Program-made: the position numbers and the translations under genes | Shown here: positions 55,048 to 63,620 of the stretch, piece by piece | Layout of the letters: the number at the start of each line of letters is the position of its first letter | Position numbering within the stretch: the stretch's first letter is position 1 | From: Roseiarcus sp963813195 | GTDB lineage: Bacteria > Pseudomonadota > Alphaproteobacteria > Rhizobiales > Beijerinckiaceae | Assembly: GCA_963813195.1 (NCBI GenBank) | Contig: CAWEYC010000016.1 | Coordinates: 168,523 to 232,522, forward strand | DNA: 64,000 bases | Direction: 5' to 3' | Notes under the pieces: model-generated | Databases searched by the model: none | Told to the model about the DNA's origin: nothing | What the model saw: only the letters and a program-made list of their open reading frames with translations

Positions 55048-55093
55048 TGGTGGGCCGGGAGGGACTCGAACCCCCAACCAGACCGTTATGAGC
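55048..55093 (-). other. tRNA(CAT) 3' fragment, candidate attachment site
   Basis: The minus strand ends GGTTCGAGTCCCTCCCGG followed by CCCACCA, preceded by the variable region and an anticodon loop CTCATAA with 3' stem CGGTC. The matching 5' anticodon stem (expected GACCG) and the D-arm are absent, so this is the 3' 46 nt of a tRNA-Met/Ile(CAT), not a gene. Integrases copy such segments when they insert, so this is probably attL or attR. Confidence 0.8.
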
Positions 55094-55384
55094 GCGCTTC
55101 TGGATAGCTAACACACTGATTTTTCATCATATTGATTGAGGTTCGAGCAGTCAATCTCGGCGATTTTTGTTCATTTTGAGCACGTATCTGTCGAGAAGCT
55201 GTCGAGGCTCCGACCGAGTTTTTACGAGATCGAGATAGGGTCGTCCGATTGTGGGGCGAGCCCGTCCCTCTCCCCGCTGTCCAATCGCGAACATTCCCTC
55301 GTTTTGGCCTTCGAGGTGGCGAAAATTCCAGCAATTTGTTCATCCCGTTTTCCTAAATTCAGGGTCGGAAAAACGAGGTGGACT

Positions 55385-56083
55385 GTGAAATCCGTTACGG
55401 GTCAGAGGCTCAAAAAAATCGTCTCTTTGGTTCAGGCTGAGATCGCCGCGTCCCCTTACGAGCGGGGCGGTTACAGCTGGGCGGCCGTGTCAATGGAAGA
55501 ATGGGCCAAGCGGACGGGGTGGTCCGAGAAGACTGTGCGAAACTACTTCGACCGTCCCCCTTTTTATTCGGAGAAGGCGTTCGTTAACGACGTGCGGATG
55601 AAGATCATCCGCGTGCTCAGCCCTGGCGAAGAGGCGAAGAAGACGCCCCAGCGGGTCGCCAACGAAATGCGCAAGGTGTGGGCGAACCGTAAGATCGACC
55701 ATGCCGCCATCGCAGCTGCGGCCGAAGCCGGGAAGCCCTGGAAGACCGATGACCTGATCGAAGACGGCAAGGTCAAAGTGTCGCCAAGGGAGCACGGCTG
55801 TCTGGTCGGCTTGGCCGAGGTCTGGCCGGACGGCCATCAGATGGCGATCCTCAAGTGCGTCCTGGAGGATTGGACGGGGTTCATCGTCTTGGCGAAGATG
55901 ACAGCGGAAGCAGCTCAGGACGCCGAGACGGGCGACACCGACCTTCCGGTCCCAGGCGCGAAATTCTTCAATCATCCGACGTTGCCGGTCGTCAGAAAGT
56001 TCGCGGAAGCGGCCGTGGAATTTTATTTGGGAAAGCTACAAGGCTCGTCGGAGGGTAAGAAGTTCAACATCCTAGCGGCATAA
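55385..56083 (+). CDS. HTH-containing protein of unknown function, island-borne
   Basis: 232 residues from GTG 55385 (GAGGTGG upstream). An N-terminal helix-turn-helix is suggested by MEEWAKRTGWSEKTVRNYF. The middle part is charged and the C-terminal region compact, with no motif I know. It stands directly before an iteron-like region, so a replication initiator or plasmid maintenance role is possible. The frame is open further upstream to 55136, but codon use there is poor. Confidence 0.6.
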   Translation: MKSVTGQRLKKIVSLVQAEIAASPYERGGYSWAAVSMEEWAKRTGWSEKTVRNYFDRPPFYSEKAFVNDVRMKIIRVLSPGEEAKKTPQRVANEMRKVWANRKIDHAAIAAAAEAGKPWKTDDLIEDGKVKVSPREHGCLVGLAEVWPDGHQMAILKCVLEDWTGFIVLAKMTAEAAQDAETGDTDLPVPGAKFFNHPTLPVVRKFAEAAVEFYLGKLQGSSEGKKFNILAA

Positions 56084-56100
56084 GCGGGAGGTCGCGGGAA

Positions 56101-56335
56101 GCTAATTGCACAACTTACCGTTTCATCCAGACTACTGTAAGAAGATATACATTCCCATTATCTCCATTTATTCCAGGGGGTCTAGCGAGGAAACGGTAAA
56201 TGGAGATCATGGGATGTCCCCGCTGCGCTCCGCTTGCGGGTTCACCCGTTAGCGTTTCTCCGGGAAACGGAATGAGCGAACGAAGGGAGCGAATGAAGGC
56301 ACAGTGGAGAGGAAACGGTAGGTTGTGCAATTAGC
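56101..56335. repeat. Iteron-like region bounded by 24-bp inverted repeats
   Basis: Inverted repeats at 56101-56124 and 56312-56335 match at 23 of 24 positions. The unit GGAAACGG(T/A) recurs at 56189, 56263, 56311 and 56372, and inverted at 56116. A hairpin TCTCCATTTA/TAAATGGAGA spans 56161-56205. This could be a replication origin, a regulatory locus or a MITE. No clear target duplication. 56336-56865 has no convincing gene. Confidence 0.6.
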
Positions 56336-56865
56336 TGCACTTGGTCGATCCGGTGCTAAGTTGCCGTGTGAGGAAACGGACCGGATTGAAGGTCACTCGA
56401 CCCGCCCCCTAGGCCCGGACAGATGGCTCGATCTCGTCGCCAATGCATAGCAGTTGCCGAGACGCTTCCCATGGGCTGCAATACGCAGCGCGGCGGCGTC
56501 TGCGTTCGTTGTTCCTTAGATGCGGCAACCCCGTCGGCGAGTTCGTCGCCCAGACCTTGTTGCTCGGTCTGCTCGGTTCAAGTCGTCTTCAGTTGGGCGT
56601 CGCCGCGACCCTCGAAAACGCAAGGCGCATTCCGACCGTTAGGGCGGCACTGGAGGTCGTTTCCAGGGTCGCTGGCTACCCCAACCCCGATCGAAATGAG
56701 AAGGCCGCCAGCAGGGCTCTAAAGCCCGTGACGAGCGTCCAGCGAACAGCTTCTCGCGGACGTTCCCACACATTGGAAGCGAACTAGAATTGCAATCAAT
56801 TGCACGATGGCGTTAACATCGCAGCAACGTGCACGAGTTAAGATGGCCGCGACCTGGAGGGGCGC

Positions 56866-57393
56866 ATGGTCCAAATCGACCTTTCACTGCCATACAAGCG
56901 CGCCCTGGCTGAGGCGCACCGTGTGAACGAGAGCCCGCTCGACTTAGCGGAGAAGCTCTGGAGGTTGCAGAAACTGCAGCCTCATCGACTGGACGACGTG
57001 CTCAAGAACTCACCCTTGAAGCGGCGACGCATGTACTATCTGATCGAGGCCTGGTCCCGCGTATCTGGCCTCGACGTCCCGAAAGCGCGGCTAGCCAAGA
57101 TCGGGTGGACGAAGCTCGTGGCGTGGGCTCGGCACTGTCCCGCCGGCCAGGAGGCGTGGGGTCTCGATTTGGCGGAGCAGAAGAGTACCACTGCGGCCAA
57201 TTTGCCCTCGCTGCTGAAGGGTCGGAAGACGCCGAAGAAGACGAGGTGCATGACGCTCTACTTCTCTCTCAAGGACTATGAAGTCTTTGAAAAGGCGATG
57301 ATCGACAACGGGGCAATCAAGGTCGGCAAGGGGTTCGCAGCCAAAGAAAAGGCCCTCCTGCAGATCATTAGCAAGGTCCAGGTCGCCGGCTAA
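56866..57393 (+). CDS. Hypothetical protein, island-borne
   Basis: 175 residues, basic, mostly helical. ALAEAHRVNESPLDLAEKLW and SPLKRRRMYYLIEAWSRV suggest a DNA-binding helical N-terminal part. The C-terminal part YFSLKDYEVFEKAMIDNGAIK looks like a compact alpha/beta unit. GGAGGGGC before the ATG supports the start. One palindrome of the TGCAATT family lies 62 bases upstream of the start. I do not recognise the family. 57394-57834 has no gene. Confidence 0.6.
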   Translation: MVQIDLSLPYKRALAEAHRVNESPLDLAEKLWRLQKLQPHRLDDVLKNSPLKRRRMYYLIEAWSRVSGLDVPKARLAKIGWTKLVAWARHCPAGQEAWGLDLAEQKSTTAANLPSLLKGRKTPKKTRCMTLYFSLKDYEVFEKAMIDNGAIKVGKGFAAKEKALLQIISKVQVAG

Positions 57394-57834
57394 CGCCGTG
57401 GGGGATGCAGACACGTCTCCTCGATCGGTGAAGCAGTAGCGGCATTCAGTGACATTAACTGCACTGGACTGACCACGCCCCGTCTGATCCAGGTCGCCCC
57501 GCCCCGCCAGTCGCGTGTCGCCAGAGGGGACAACCGATGTGTCGCAGGGCAATGGGAGACAGGAAATGGGACAGTGCAAGATGTCCCGCCCAGGACTCAT
57601 TTCATCGTCGTGCGCGAGACGGAGAGGCAGGCAAAGCGACATTACGCCGAGCGATACACGAGGACACCGGAGTACGGTCGCCCCTGAGCCGTCGATGCGG
57701 GTCGTAGGTCCGATTGGGTCGCGCGCCTCGGCCGTCCTTGAACGGGGCGAACAAGGCTGTCGCGACCCGCAGGCATCAAATGCAATTGATTGCACTGAGA
57801 TCGAGCCCGATGACCGACCCTAGGGACGTCCATC

Positions 57835-58195
57835 AGGTAGTGTCTCAGTTTGAATTGTGAGGGGCTTGACACGCGCTCGCATCGGTCAGATGTCCTTGCT
57901 ATGCTGGCCTGTAGCAGGAGGTGCTGCAATCAACCCGATCCTCGTGAAGCGGTATGGCCGCTCCAGGCTGTACGATACGGCGGAAGGCCGCTACGTCACA
58001 ATCGACGAACTCCGTGAGTGGCAGCGCGAAGGTATTGCCTTTTGCGTGCGAGACGCGGAGACGGGCGAAGACATCACGCTCGTCTTGTTAGCCTGAACGG
58101 AGTTCTAATGCCCACCGGCTCTAAAGGCGAGAAGCGCCCCGCCGACGTGAACGCCCGCGCGGTAAAGTTCAGTTCGTCAAACTGAGACACTACCT
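57835..58195. mobile_element. 361-bp mini-element with 19-bp inverted repeats and CCATC target duplication
   Basis: Perfect terminal repeats AGGTAGTGTCTCAGTTTGA at 57835-57853 and inverted at 58177-58195. Flanking CCATC at 57830-57834 and 58196-58200. A paralogous stretch at 62934-63090 has the uninterrupted sequence GTCCATCACCATCC, i.e. the empty site. The element is non-autonomous and carries only a PhaR-type domain gene. Confidence 0.85.
57890..58096 (+). CDS. PhaR/PHB-accumulation regulator DNA-binding domain, stand-alone
   Basis: About 55-68 residues. ILVKRYGRSRLYDTAEGRYV is followed by TIDELREWQREG, the N-terminal domain of PhaR (polyhydroxyalkanoate synthesis repressor); the C-terminal part of PhaR is absent. 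Start unclear: ATG 57890 is possible, but a perfect AGGAGG at 57916-57921 stands seven bases before an in-frame ATC at 57929. The gene lies inside the mini-element as cargo. Confidence 0.7.
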   Translation: MSLLCWPVAGGAAINPILVKRYGRSRLYDTAEGRYVTIDELREWQREGIAFCVRDAETGEDITLVLLA

Positions 58196-58495
58196 CCATC
58201 ACCATCCTTGATCGTGCCCGCCAGCGCGTTCAAATGGCGTACAGAGCCCATTCAGCGGGTTCGGGTACATCAACTGCGACAATTCTCGGGCCTCATCTTC
58301 AGCCTCCGTCGTCATGGAAGCGTAACATTGGACCCCGGCGTAGGCGACCGCAGGCGACGGATTGTCAACAGCTTCGAATTTCAAACCGAGACACTCCCGG
58401 CCTGATCCGCGCTCAGACCCACCGTCGATTTACAAGAGTGCTATATTGCATCCCACGTCGTGCCCGCTCTAGGCGCGCATCAGTGAGGAAGCGTC

Positions 58496-59440
58496 ATGAC
58501 AACGCCCACGACCCCGCGCGGTCTAGTCCTCGTCACCGGAGGGTCCGGTTACATCGCTGGCTATTGCATCGCTCAGCTCATCAGCGACGGTTGGCGCGTT
58601 CGCACGACAGTGAGGAACCTCGCGCGGGCCGAAGACGTGCGCGCGACCATCGGCAAGGTCGTCGCGGGAGCCGGAACGATCGAATTTGCGGCGGCCGATC
58701 TCAATTCGGACGTTGGCTGGGCCGATGCGGTTGCCGGCGCGGACTATGTCCTCCACGTCGCGTCCCCTGTTCCGGCGGTCGAACCGAAGAGCGACGATGA
58801 ATTGGTCCGACCGGCGCGCGATGGAACGCTTCGAGTTCTGAAGGCGTCGCGCGACGCTGGCGTGAAGCGGGTGGTGATGACCTCGTCCATGGCTGCGATT
58901 GCTTATGGGCGAGGCGGGCGTGAGGAACCGTTCACCGAGGCCGATTGGACGGACGAGACGAACCGCAACGACATGTCGGCCTATGTGCGGTCCAAGACAA
59001 TCGCCGAGCGCGCGGCGTGGGCTTGGCACAAAGCCGAAGGCGGGGCGCTCGAACTGGTCACGGTCAATCCCGCCCTGGTCCTGGGGCCGGTGCTGGGGTC
59101 GGATTTCTCCGCATCGCTCGACGCCGTCAAGAAGCTGCTGGACGGCTCTGTGCCCGCACTGCCGCATTTCGGCTTTTCCCTAGTCGATGTTCGCGACATC
59201 GCGCAATTGCACTTGTTGGCGATGATTAGCCCCGCCGCTGCGGGCCAGCGGTTCCTTGGGTCTGCCGACTTCTATTGGATGAAAGACATCGCGAAAATCC
59301 TCAAGCAGGGGCTTGGCGACAAGGCGCGTAAGGTCCCCTCCATTTCGATACCGGACTTTCTCGTTCGCCTGTTCGCGGTGTTCGACCCGGTGGTGCGGGC
59401 ACAGCTTTTCGAACTTGGCAAGCATCGATCGGCTTCGTCA
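58496..59440 (+). pseudogene. NAD-dependent aldehyde/flavonol-type reductase (extended SDR), 5' part, split by IS110
   Basis: Codons 1-315: LVTGGSGYIAGYCIAQL (cofactor loop), VVMTSSMAAIAYG (Ser), and a YVRSK catalytic Tyr-Lys pair in DMSAYVRSKTIAER. The gene is cut after Ser315; the last 31 codons are at 60881-60976. Joining the parts gives an uninterrupted 346-residue protein of normal family length. 58201-58495 holds only repeat sequence. Confidence 0.9.
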
Positions 59441-60877
59441 TGTCTGGACGGCGCCCGCTGATCAAGGGTTATTTTCGGCATTGCGCAGGTCGTGGGTGCG
59501 GTCATGTCTTCGGCCTTTTGCGCGGAGAATAGAGTCCGCCGGCCCTGATGTTGTCCGCTGATCCGTTGCCTCAATCAGAGTAGCGCGCTTAGTGCGCAGA
59601 CAAAGCCACGGGCTTCGGGATCAATCCGCTTTCCTGCACATCACCTCTTGGTCACCCTCGACTTCTCCTGGCGAAGCTCTTGCTTCGTCCAGCGCCGCCT
59701 TGGCTTTTCGTCAGCCTTGGCCGCGAACCTGGCCGGCGCTCCTTACGCCGGAATCTCCCGATAAGTGGTCTTGCCGCGCAGAATCGCGAAGGCGATGCGC
59801 GCCATTTTGTTGGCGAGCGCCACGGCGACGAGCTTGAAGGGCTTCTTTTCGATCAGCTTCTTGGCCCACATCCGCAGCGGGTCGGTATGGGGATTGCGGT
59901 GAAACAGCACGGCATGCGCGCCCACGACGAGCAATTTGCGCAAATCTCGATTGCCCATCTTCGAGATGCGCCCAAGCCGTTGCTTGCCGCCCGAGGAGTT
60001 CTGCTTCGGCGTCAGCCCGAGGAAGGCGGCGAATTCGCGCGGGCCCGCGAAGCTGGACGCATCCTGAACGCTCGCCGCCATCGCCGAGGCGGTGATGGGT
60101 CCGAAGCCGGGAATGCTCATCAGCCGGCGCGCCGTTTCGTCCTTCTGGGCCATCTTGGCGGTAGCGCGATCGAGCCGCGCAATCGCTTCGTCGAGGTTCC
60201 GCAATTGCACCACCAGCGGCGCCAGCGCCTCGGATACGACAAGCGGTATCGTCTCGTCGCCCGCCTCGATGCGATCAGCCAGTTCGCGGGCGTATCGCGG
60301 CCCTTGCGCCGCGATCACGCCGATCTCGGTCAAATGGCCTCGCAGCCCATTGATCAGCTGCGTTCGCTGGGAAACCAACATCTCGCGCGCCTTGTGACGC
60401 ATCATTATGGCTTGGTTCTCCAACGAGCGCACGCCGACAAATCGCATCGAAGGCCGTGTCACCGCCTCGCAAATCGCCGTCGCATCCGCCGCGTCGTTCT
60501 TCTGTCGGCGCACATAGGGCTTCACGTAAGCCGGAGGCATCATTCGGGCATCATGCCCAAGCTTGATCAGCTCGCGCGCCCAGTGATGCGCCGACCCGCA
60601 GGCCTCGAGCCCCACCAGGCAGGGCGGCAGCGAAGCGAAAAACTCCAGCAGCTTGTTGCGCCTGATCGCCTTGGCCACGACAACGCGCCCTGAAGCATCA
60701 ATGCAGTGAACCTGAAAAACGTGCTTGGCCAGATCGAGGCCAACGGTCGTGACAGACGAGAAATCGGTGATAGACTTTGCCATGGACGGTGCCCCTTTCA
60801 GATGTGTTGCTCAACGACAACCATCTTGGCACAGCTCTCAATCGAGCCAGATGCCGGTGCGGGCGCCGTCCACACCA
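59441..60877 (-). mobile_element. IS110 family (IS1111-type) element, copy C, inserted in an SDR gene
   Basis: Same structure as copy A: subterminal inverted repeats TGGACGGCGCCCGC at 59445-59458 and inverted at 60859-60872, transposase in between, long non-coding part on the 3' side (59459-59742) with the CTCTGATTGAGG stretch (59568-59580). Removing it restores the SDR reading frame exactly and the target sequence CTCTGACGAAGCCG on the minus strand. Confidence 0.92.
59743..60783 (-). CDS. IS110 family transposase (copy C)
   Basis: 346 residues, intact, near-identical to copy A: VGLDLAKHVFQVHCID, LVGLEACGSAHHWAREL, IPGFGPITASAMAASV, FLGLTPKQNSSGGKQRLG. Differences concentrate at the N-terminus (MAKSITDFSSV) and in a few central positions. 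Both copies look functional. Confidence 0.95.
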   Translation of the reverse strand: MAKSITDFSSVTTVGLDLAKHVFQVHCIDASGRVVVAKAIRRNKLLEFFASLPPCLVGLEACGSAHHWARELIKLGHDARMMPPAYVKPYVRRQKNDAADATAICEAVTRPSMRFVGVRSLENQAIMMRHKAREMLVSQRTQLINGLRGHLTEIGVIAAQGPRYARELADRIEAGDETIPLVVSEALAPLVVQLRNLDEAIARLDRATAKMAQKDETARRLMSIPGFGPITASAMAASVQDASSFAGPREFAAFLGLTPKQNSSGGKQRLGRISKMGNRDLRKLLVVGAHAVLFHRNPHTDPLRMWAKKLIEKKPFKLVAVALANKMARIAFAILRGKTTYREIPA

Positions 60878-60880
60878 TCA

Positions 60881-60976
60881 GAGAAGGCGAGGCGCGTGTT
60901 GGGCTGGACGACTCGGCCGGTCCCGGAAACCATTCTCGACACCGCCAAGAGCCTGGAGGCGCAAGGCTTGGTTTAA
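60881..60976 (+). pseudogene. 3' part of the IS110-split SDR gene
   Basis: Thirty-one codons, EKARRVLGWTTRPVPETILD then TAKSLEAQGLV and stop, in the frame left open by the 5' part. This is the standard C-terminus of the aldehyde-reductase SDR group. Confidence 0.88.
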
Positions 60977-61088
60977 GTCGGGATACAATTTCGCCTTTGA
61001 TAGCAAGGCGCATTCTCAAGCCCTAGGGAACCGACTACTGAGAAGGCGTCCCTCGATTTAGCAATGACTCTGATGGCGGACCGGTGTC

Positions 61089-61343
61089 CTACGAAGGAAC
61101 TTTCCTCGCGTCGATTATCTGTCCTGTTGCGTGGCCCGTGACGCTTTGCACATAGGACTTGGCAACCTCGGCGGCAGGCAGACCGTTTGCAGGGTCCATC
61201 TTGAGAGCTACGAGCGTCTCCGATACCCATGGCGGGCTGACGACATTCACTCGCACCTTGTCGCTCGCCAGCTCCAGCGCAGCGGCGCGACCGAAGCCCT
61301 CCAACCCGGCGTTGACGAGACTGATCGCGGCAGCGCCACATCA
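61089..61343 (-). pseudogene. Short-chain dehydrogenase C-terminal fragment
   Basis: Reads AAISLVNAGLEGFGRAAALE, SDKVRVNVVSPPWVSET and GHATGQIIDARK: the catalytic helix to C-terminus of a small SDR. The N-terminal half with the cofactor loop is missing. 60977-61088 shows nothing. Confidence 0.75.
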
Positions 61344-62933
61344 TAGCGGACACGTCCGATCTATTGCCAGCGATCCGAAGGTCTATCCGACCACTCTCGA
61401 CGCGGTCTGATTTAGGTCTCTCGCTCCTTGGGACGCTAGTACGCCGATCGGCGCGCTAAGCCTCTGACGAAATTGGATTGACTGGGGGCAATGTGGAGCA
61501 GCGGCACAAATGAGTCCGCGCCCTCGCTCGGCGATACTGCCCTACGCAGCGTCTCAACCAGACGACGGATTGTCATCGATCAAACAGTGATTTCGATTGC
61601 GCTGCGCCTGCAAAATTTCTGCCGGTTCTCTGCGGCAAGGGTCGACATCAAAGCATTCCACGTCGAAACTGGCTTTCTTCGATTGGCGCTTCCTGATCAC
61701 GCTCAAAACGGCACTATACCGTGTATTTAGAAAGGCGGCTCCCCCCTTGCCGACAATGGTGATGACGAACATTCTCGCCTACCTTGTCGAAAGGTAACCA
61801 CGCTCCTCCACTGGATTGGATGCACAATGATCCAGGACAATTCAGCGGAAGTTTTTTCACGGACATCAAGGGTTTGTGCTACTTCGGCGTGTCGGGTATC
61901 TCGCGCTCCACGGCAGCCATGGCGATGATATTGGCGTAGGCGTTTCCGCACGGGAATGAGGACGCGATTGTCGATCGCCTGGTGCGCATCAGACCACAGG
62001 CGTGGCCCAACTCACGGATGATTGGCTTCGCCGACGAGCTTCGCGGTCGCGACGGCCGGCTGAACGCGGGGGTGAGCAGCATCTACGCCCGCCGTCTGGC
62101 GACCCGCCCCGAACTCGCCGAGACTATGCGCCGCCTGGACCGTGCGAAAGAGGTCGAACTCGGACTTTCCAGCGATGGGCTGAATTGACGTGGGAAGCTA
62201 GCATGTGGCACCGCTCCGGTGGCCGAGTGCAATTAAGTGCAACATCTACTTCTGCCATCATGCTTGTTTCATGCGCCAATTCATTTTTCGTGCGATCGCG
62301 GCGGGCGCGATCGGCGTGACGCTCGCATTTTCGAGCGCACCGGCAACCGGCGAGCTGCAGCAATTAATTGCAATAGTGGGGGCCAACCGACCGACGCGAC
62401 AGGTGGCGCACACTCACGACGTTCGCATGAGCCAGCGGGGATTGGGGTCAATGGCGAACCGGCATGGTGCGGGCCCCGGCGCATTCAAGCGGCTGCGGGG
62501 CCCTTTTCCAACTCAGCGAAAAGTTCTGTGTTTTGATAGACGGCACCGCGACGCCCAGAACGCTTAGCCTTCGCAGCCGCATGAATATGGTTTAATTTCT
62601 TGGAACGTCGTCCCGCATCGCCATAGAAGGCGGCATCGACGTTGCGACCTCACCAAGGCGAGATCAATCAACCTGACCAGGCGGAGTCATAGCTCCTCCA
62701 ATTTCGCTGCCGGCCTCGCATTCGAGCCGATAACTCTGTCGCTGGCACACAACTGCACAGCAGGGTGTAGACACTCCCCCTCCAACGCGCCCCTGTCAAA
62801 TCACGTTTCTGATCACCGGCGCGGATCGCCATGGGCGGTGCCCACTGTAGCCCGCTTAGTCGCTGCCATCGCGGGGTCCTTCCAGCCAGTCAACAGCGCC
62901 GCCCGGACGTGGGCCATAGGTCGGCTTGTCTCG
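61344..62933. other. Gene-poor stretch of the island
   Basis: No frame here has convincing codon use or family similarity. A repeat related to 39790-39860 lies at 61438-61510. A 68-codon frame at 61982-62188 (FADELRGRDGRLN, ATRPELAETMRRLDRA) looks protein-like and may be the tail of a lost gene. Palindromes of the TGCAATT family are at 62228 and 62360. Confidence 0.5.
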
Positions 62934-63090
62934 TGCAATTGATTGCACGCTGGTCAAGTCCAAGAGCCGGCGTGGACCTCGTCCATCACCATCCTTCACA
63001 CCACGACCGACAAGGCCGTCACAAAGCCGCACTGCGCCCTTTCGGCGGGTTTGGGCACATCTCAACGCGACGTTCTCGGGGCCTCTCTGG
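62934..63090. repeat. Paralogue of the 57781-58310 repeat, without the mini-element
   Basis: Starts with the same TGCAATTGATTGCAC and runs through CGTCCATCACCATCCTT and a diverged stretch ending near TTCTCGGGGCCTC. At 57.8-58.3 kb the same order is interrupted by the 361-bp mini-element at CCATC. The nature of the repeat itself is unknown. Confidence 0.65.
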
Positions 63091-63116
63091 AGCGACTCGG
63101 GTGTCCGCCTCGGGGG

Positions 63117-63334
63117 GATACTGTTGAAAAAGTCGGAAAATGAGTAGCTGCTCAAATCTCAATCTCGCACGACGAACATTACCCCCGCCGATCATCCGCA
63201 TGGCATAGCGCATACGATCGTCACGGGCGGCAAAACCGGCCGCTCTGCCGAACCCCTAGCAGAATTTTCGTCAAACCTGCCTGTGGCCGTTTGAATTGTG
63301 ATCGAGGCTGAAATTCGACTTTTTCAACAGTATC
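63117..63334. mobile_element. MITE-like 218-bp element with 19-bp perfect inverted repeats
   Basis: GATACTGTTGAAAAAGTCG at 63117-63135 and its exact complement at 63316-63334. Runs of G adjoin both ends (GGGGG), possibly a short target duplication. No coding sequence inside. The ends resemble those of common DDE insertion sequences, so this is likely an internally deleted derivative. Confidence 0.7.
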
Positions 63335-63372
63335 GGGGGAAAGCTGCGGATACCGACGAAGCCGGCCATGCA

Positions 63373-63441
63373 TTCCAATATGAAGCCGGCCACCGATTCC
63401 GATTTGAAGCCGGCCGGGGTTCCGATTTGATGTCGGCCACC
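63373..63441. repeat. Three tandem terminal repeats of an IS21-type element
   Basis: Units of 22 bp start at 63373, 63397 and 63420 (TTCCAATATGAAGCCGGCC, TTCCGATTTGAAGCCGGCC, TTCCGATTTGATGTCGGCC). Multiple transposase-binding repeats near the ends are characteristic of IS21 elements, and the istB gene lies next to them. Confidence 0.75.
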
Positions 63442-63620
63442 TGGCGTGTGCTTCCGCGGATCGAAGTGATGATGTTTGGCTTGGCCGGATTGGTCAAGCC
63501 GGGATGGATTTGGGCCTCGGTAATTTGAGAAGAAGGTCGGGTTCGTGACGGCCGGATCGGGTGGCGGTGGGTAACGGCGGGCGGAGCGCGCTCTCCATTG
63601 CGCCGTAGCGGAGCCCGCCG

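Larger units (their letters stand above)
56326..62947. repeat. Dispersed palindrome family TGCAATTNNNTGCA
   Basis: Fourteen-base dyads occur at 56326 (middle AGC), 56791 (inverted GAT form), 57781 (GAT), 62228 (AAG) and 62934 (GAT); a related perfect 12-mer GCAATTAATTGC lies at 62360 and a weaker form near 57450. All are in the island and none was noticed elsewhere in the window. Likely operator or element-end sequence; function unknown. Confidence 0.55.

Noticed and set aside
55048..55124. Complete tRNA-Met/Ile gene
   Set aside because: Bases beyond the 3' anticodon stem do not pair or form a D-arm; only the 3' 46 nt are tRNA-like.
61554..61797. Small frames in the AT-richer stretch
   Set aside because: No ribosome-binding site, no recognisable domain, and both strands are open only because the segment is short.
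62837..62950. A minus-strand peptide (MAHVRAALLTGWKD) across the repeat
   Set aside because: The frame is not conserved in the paralogous repeat at 57.8 kb, so it is unlikely to be a gene.
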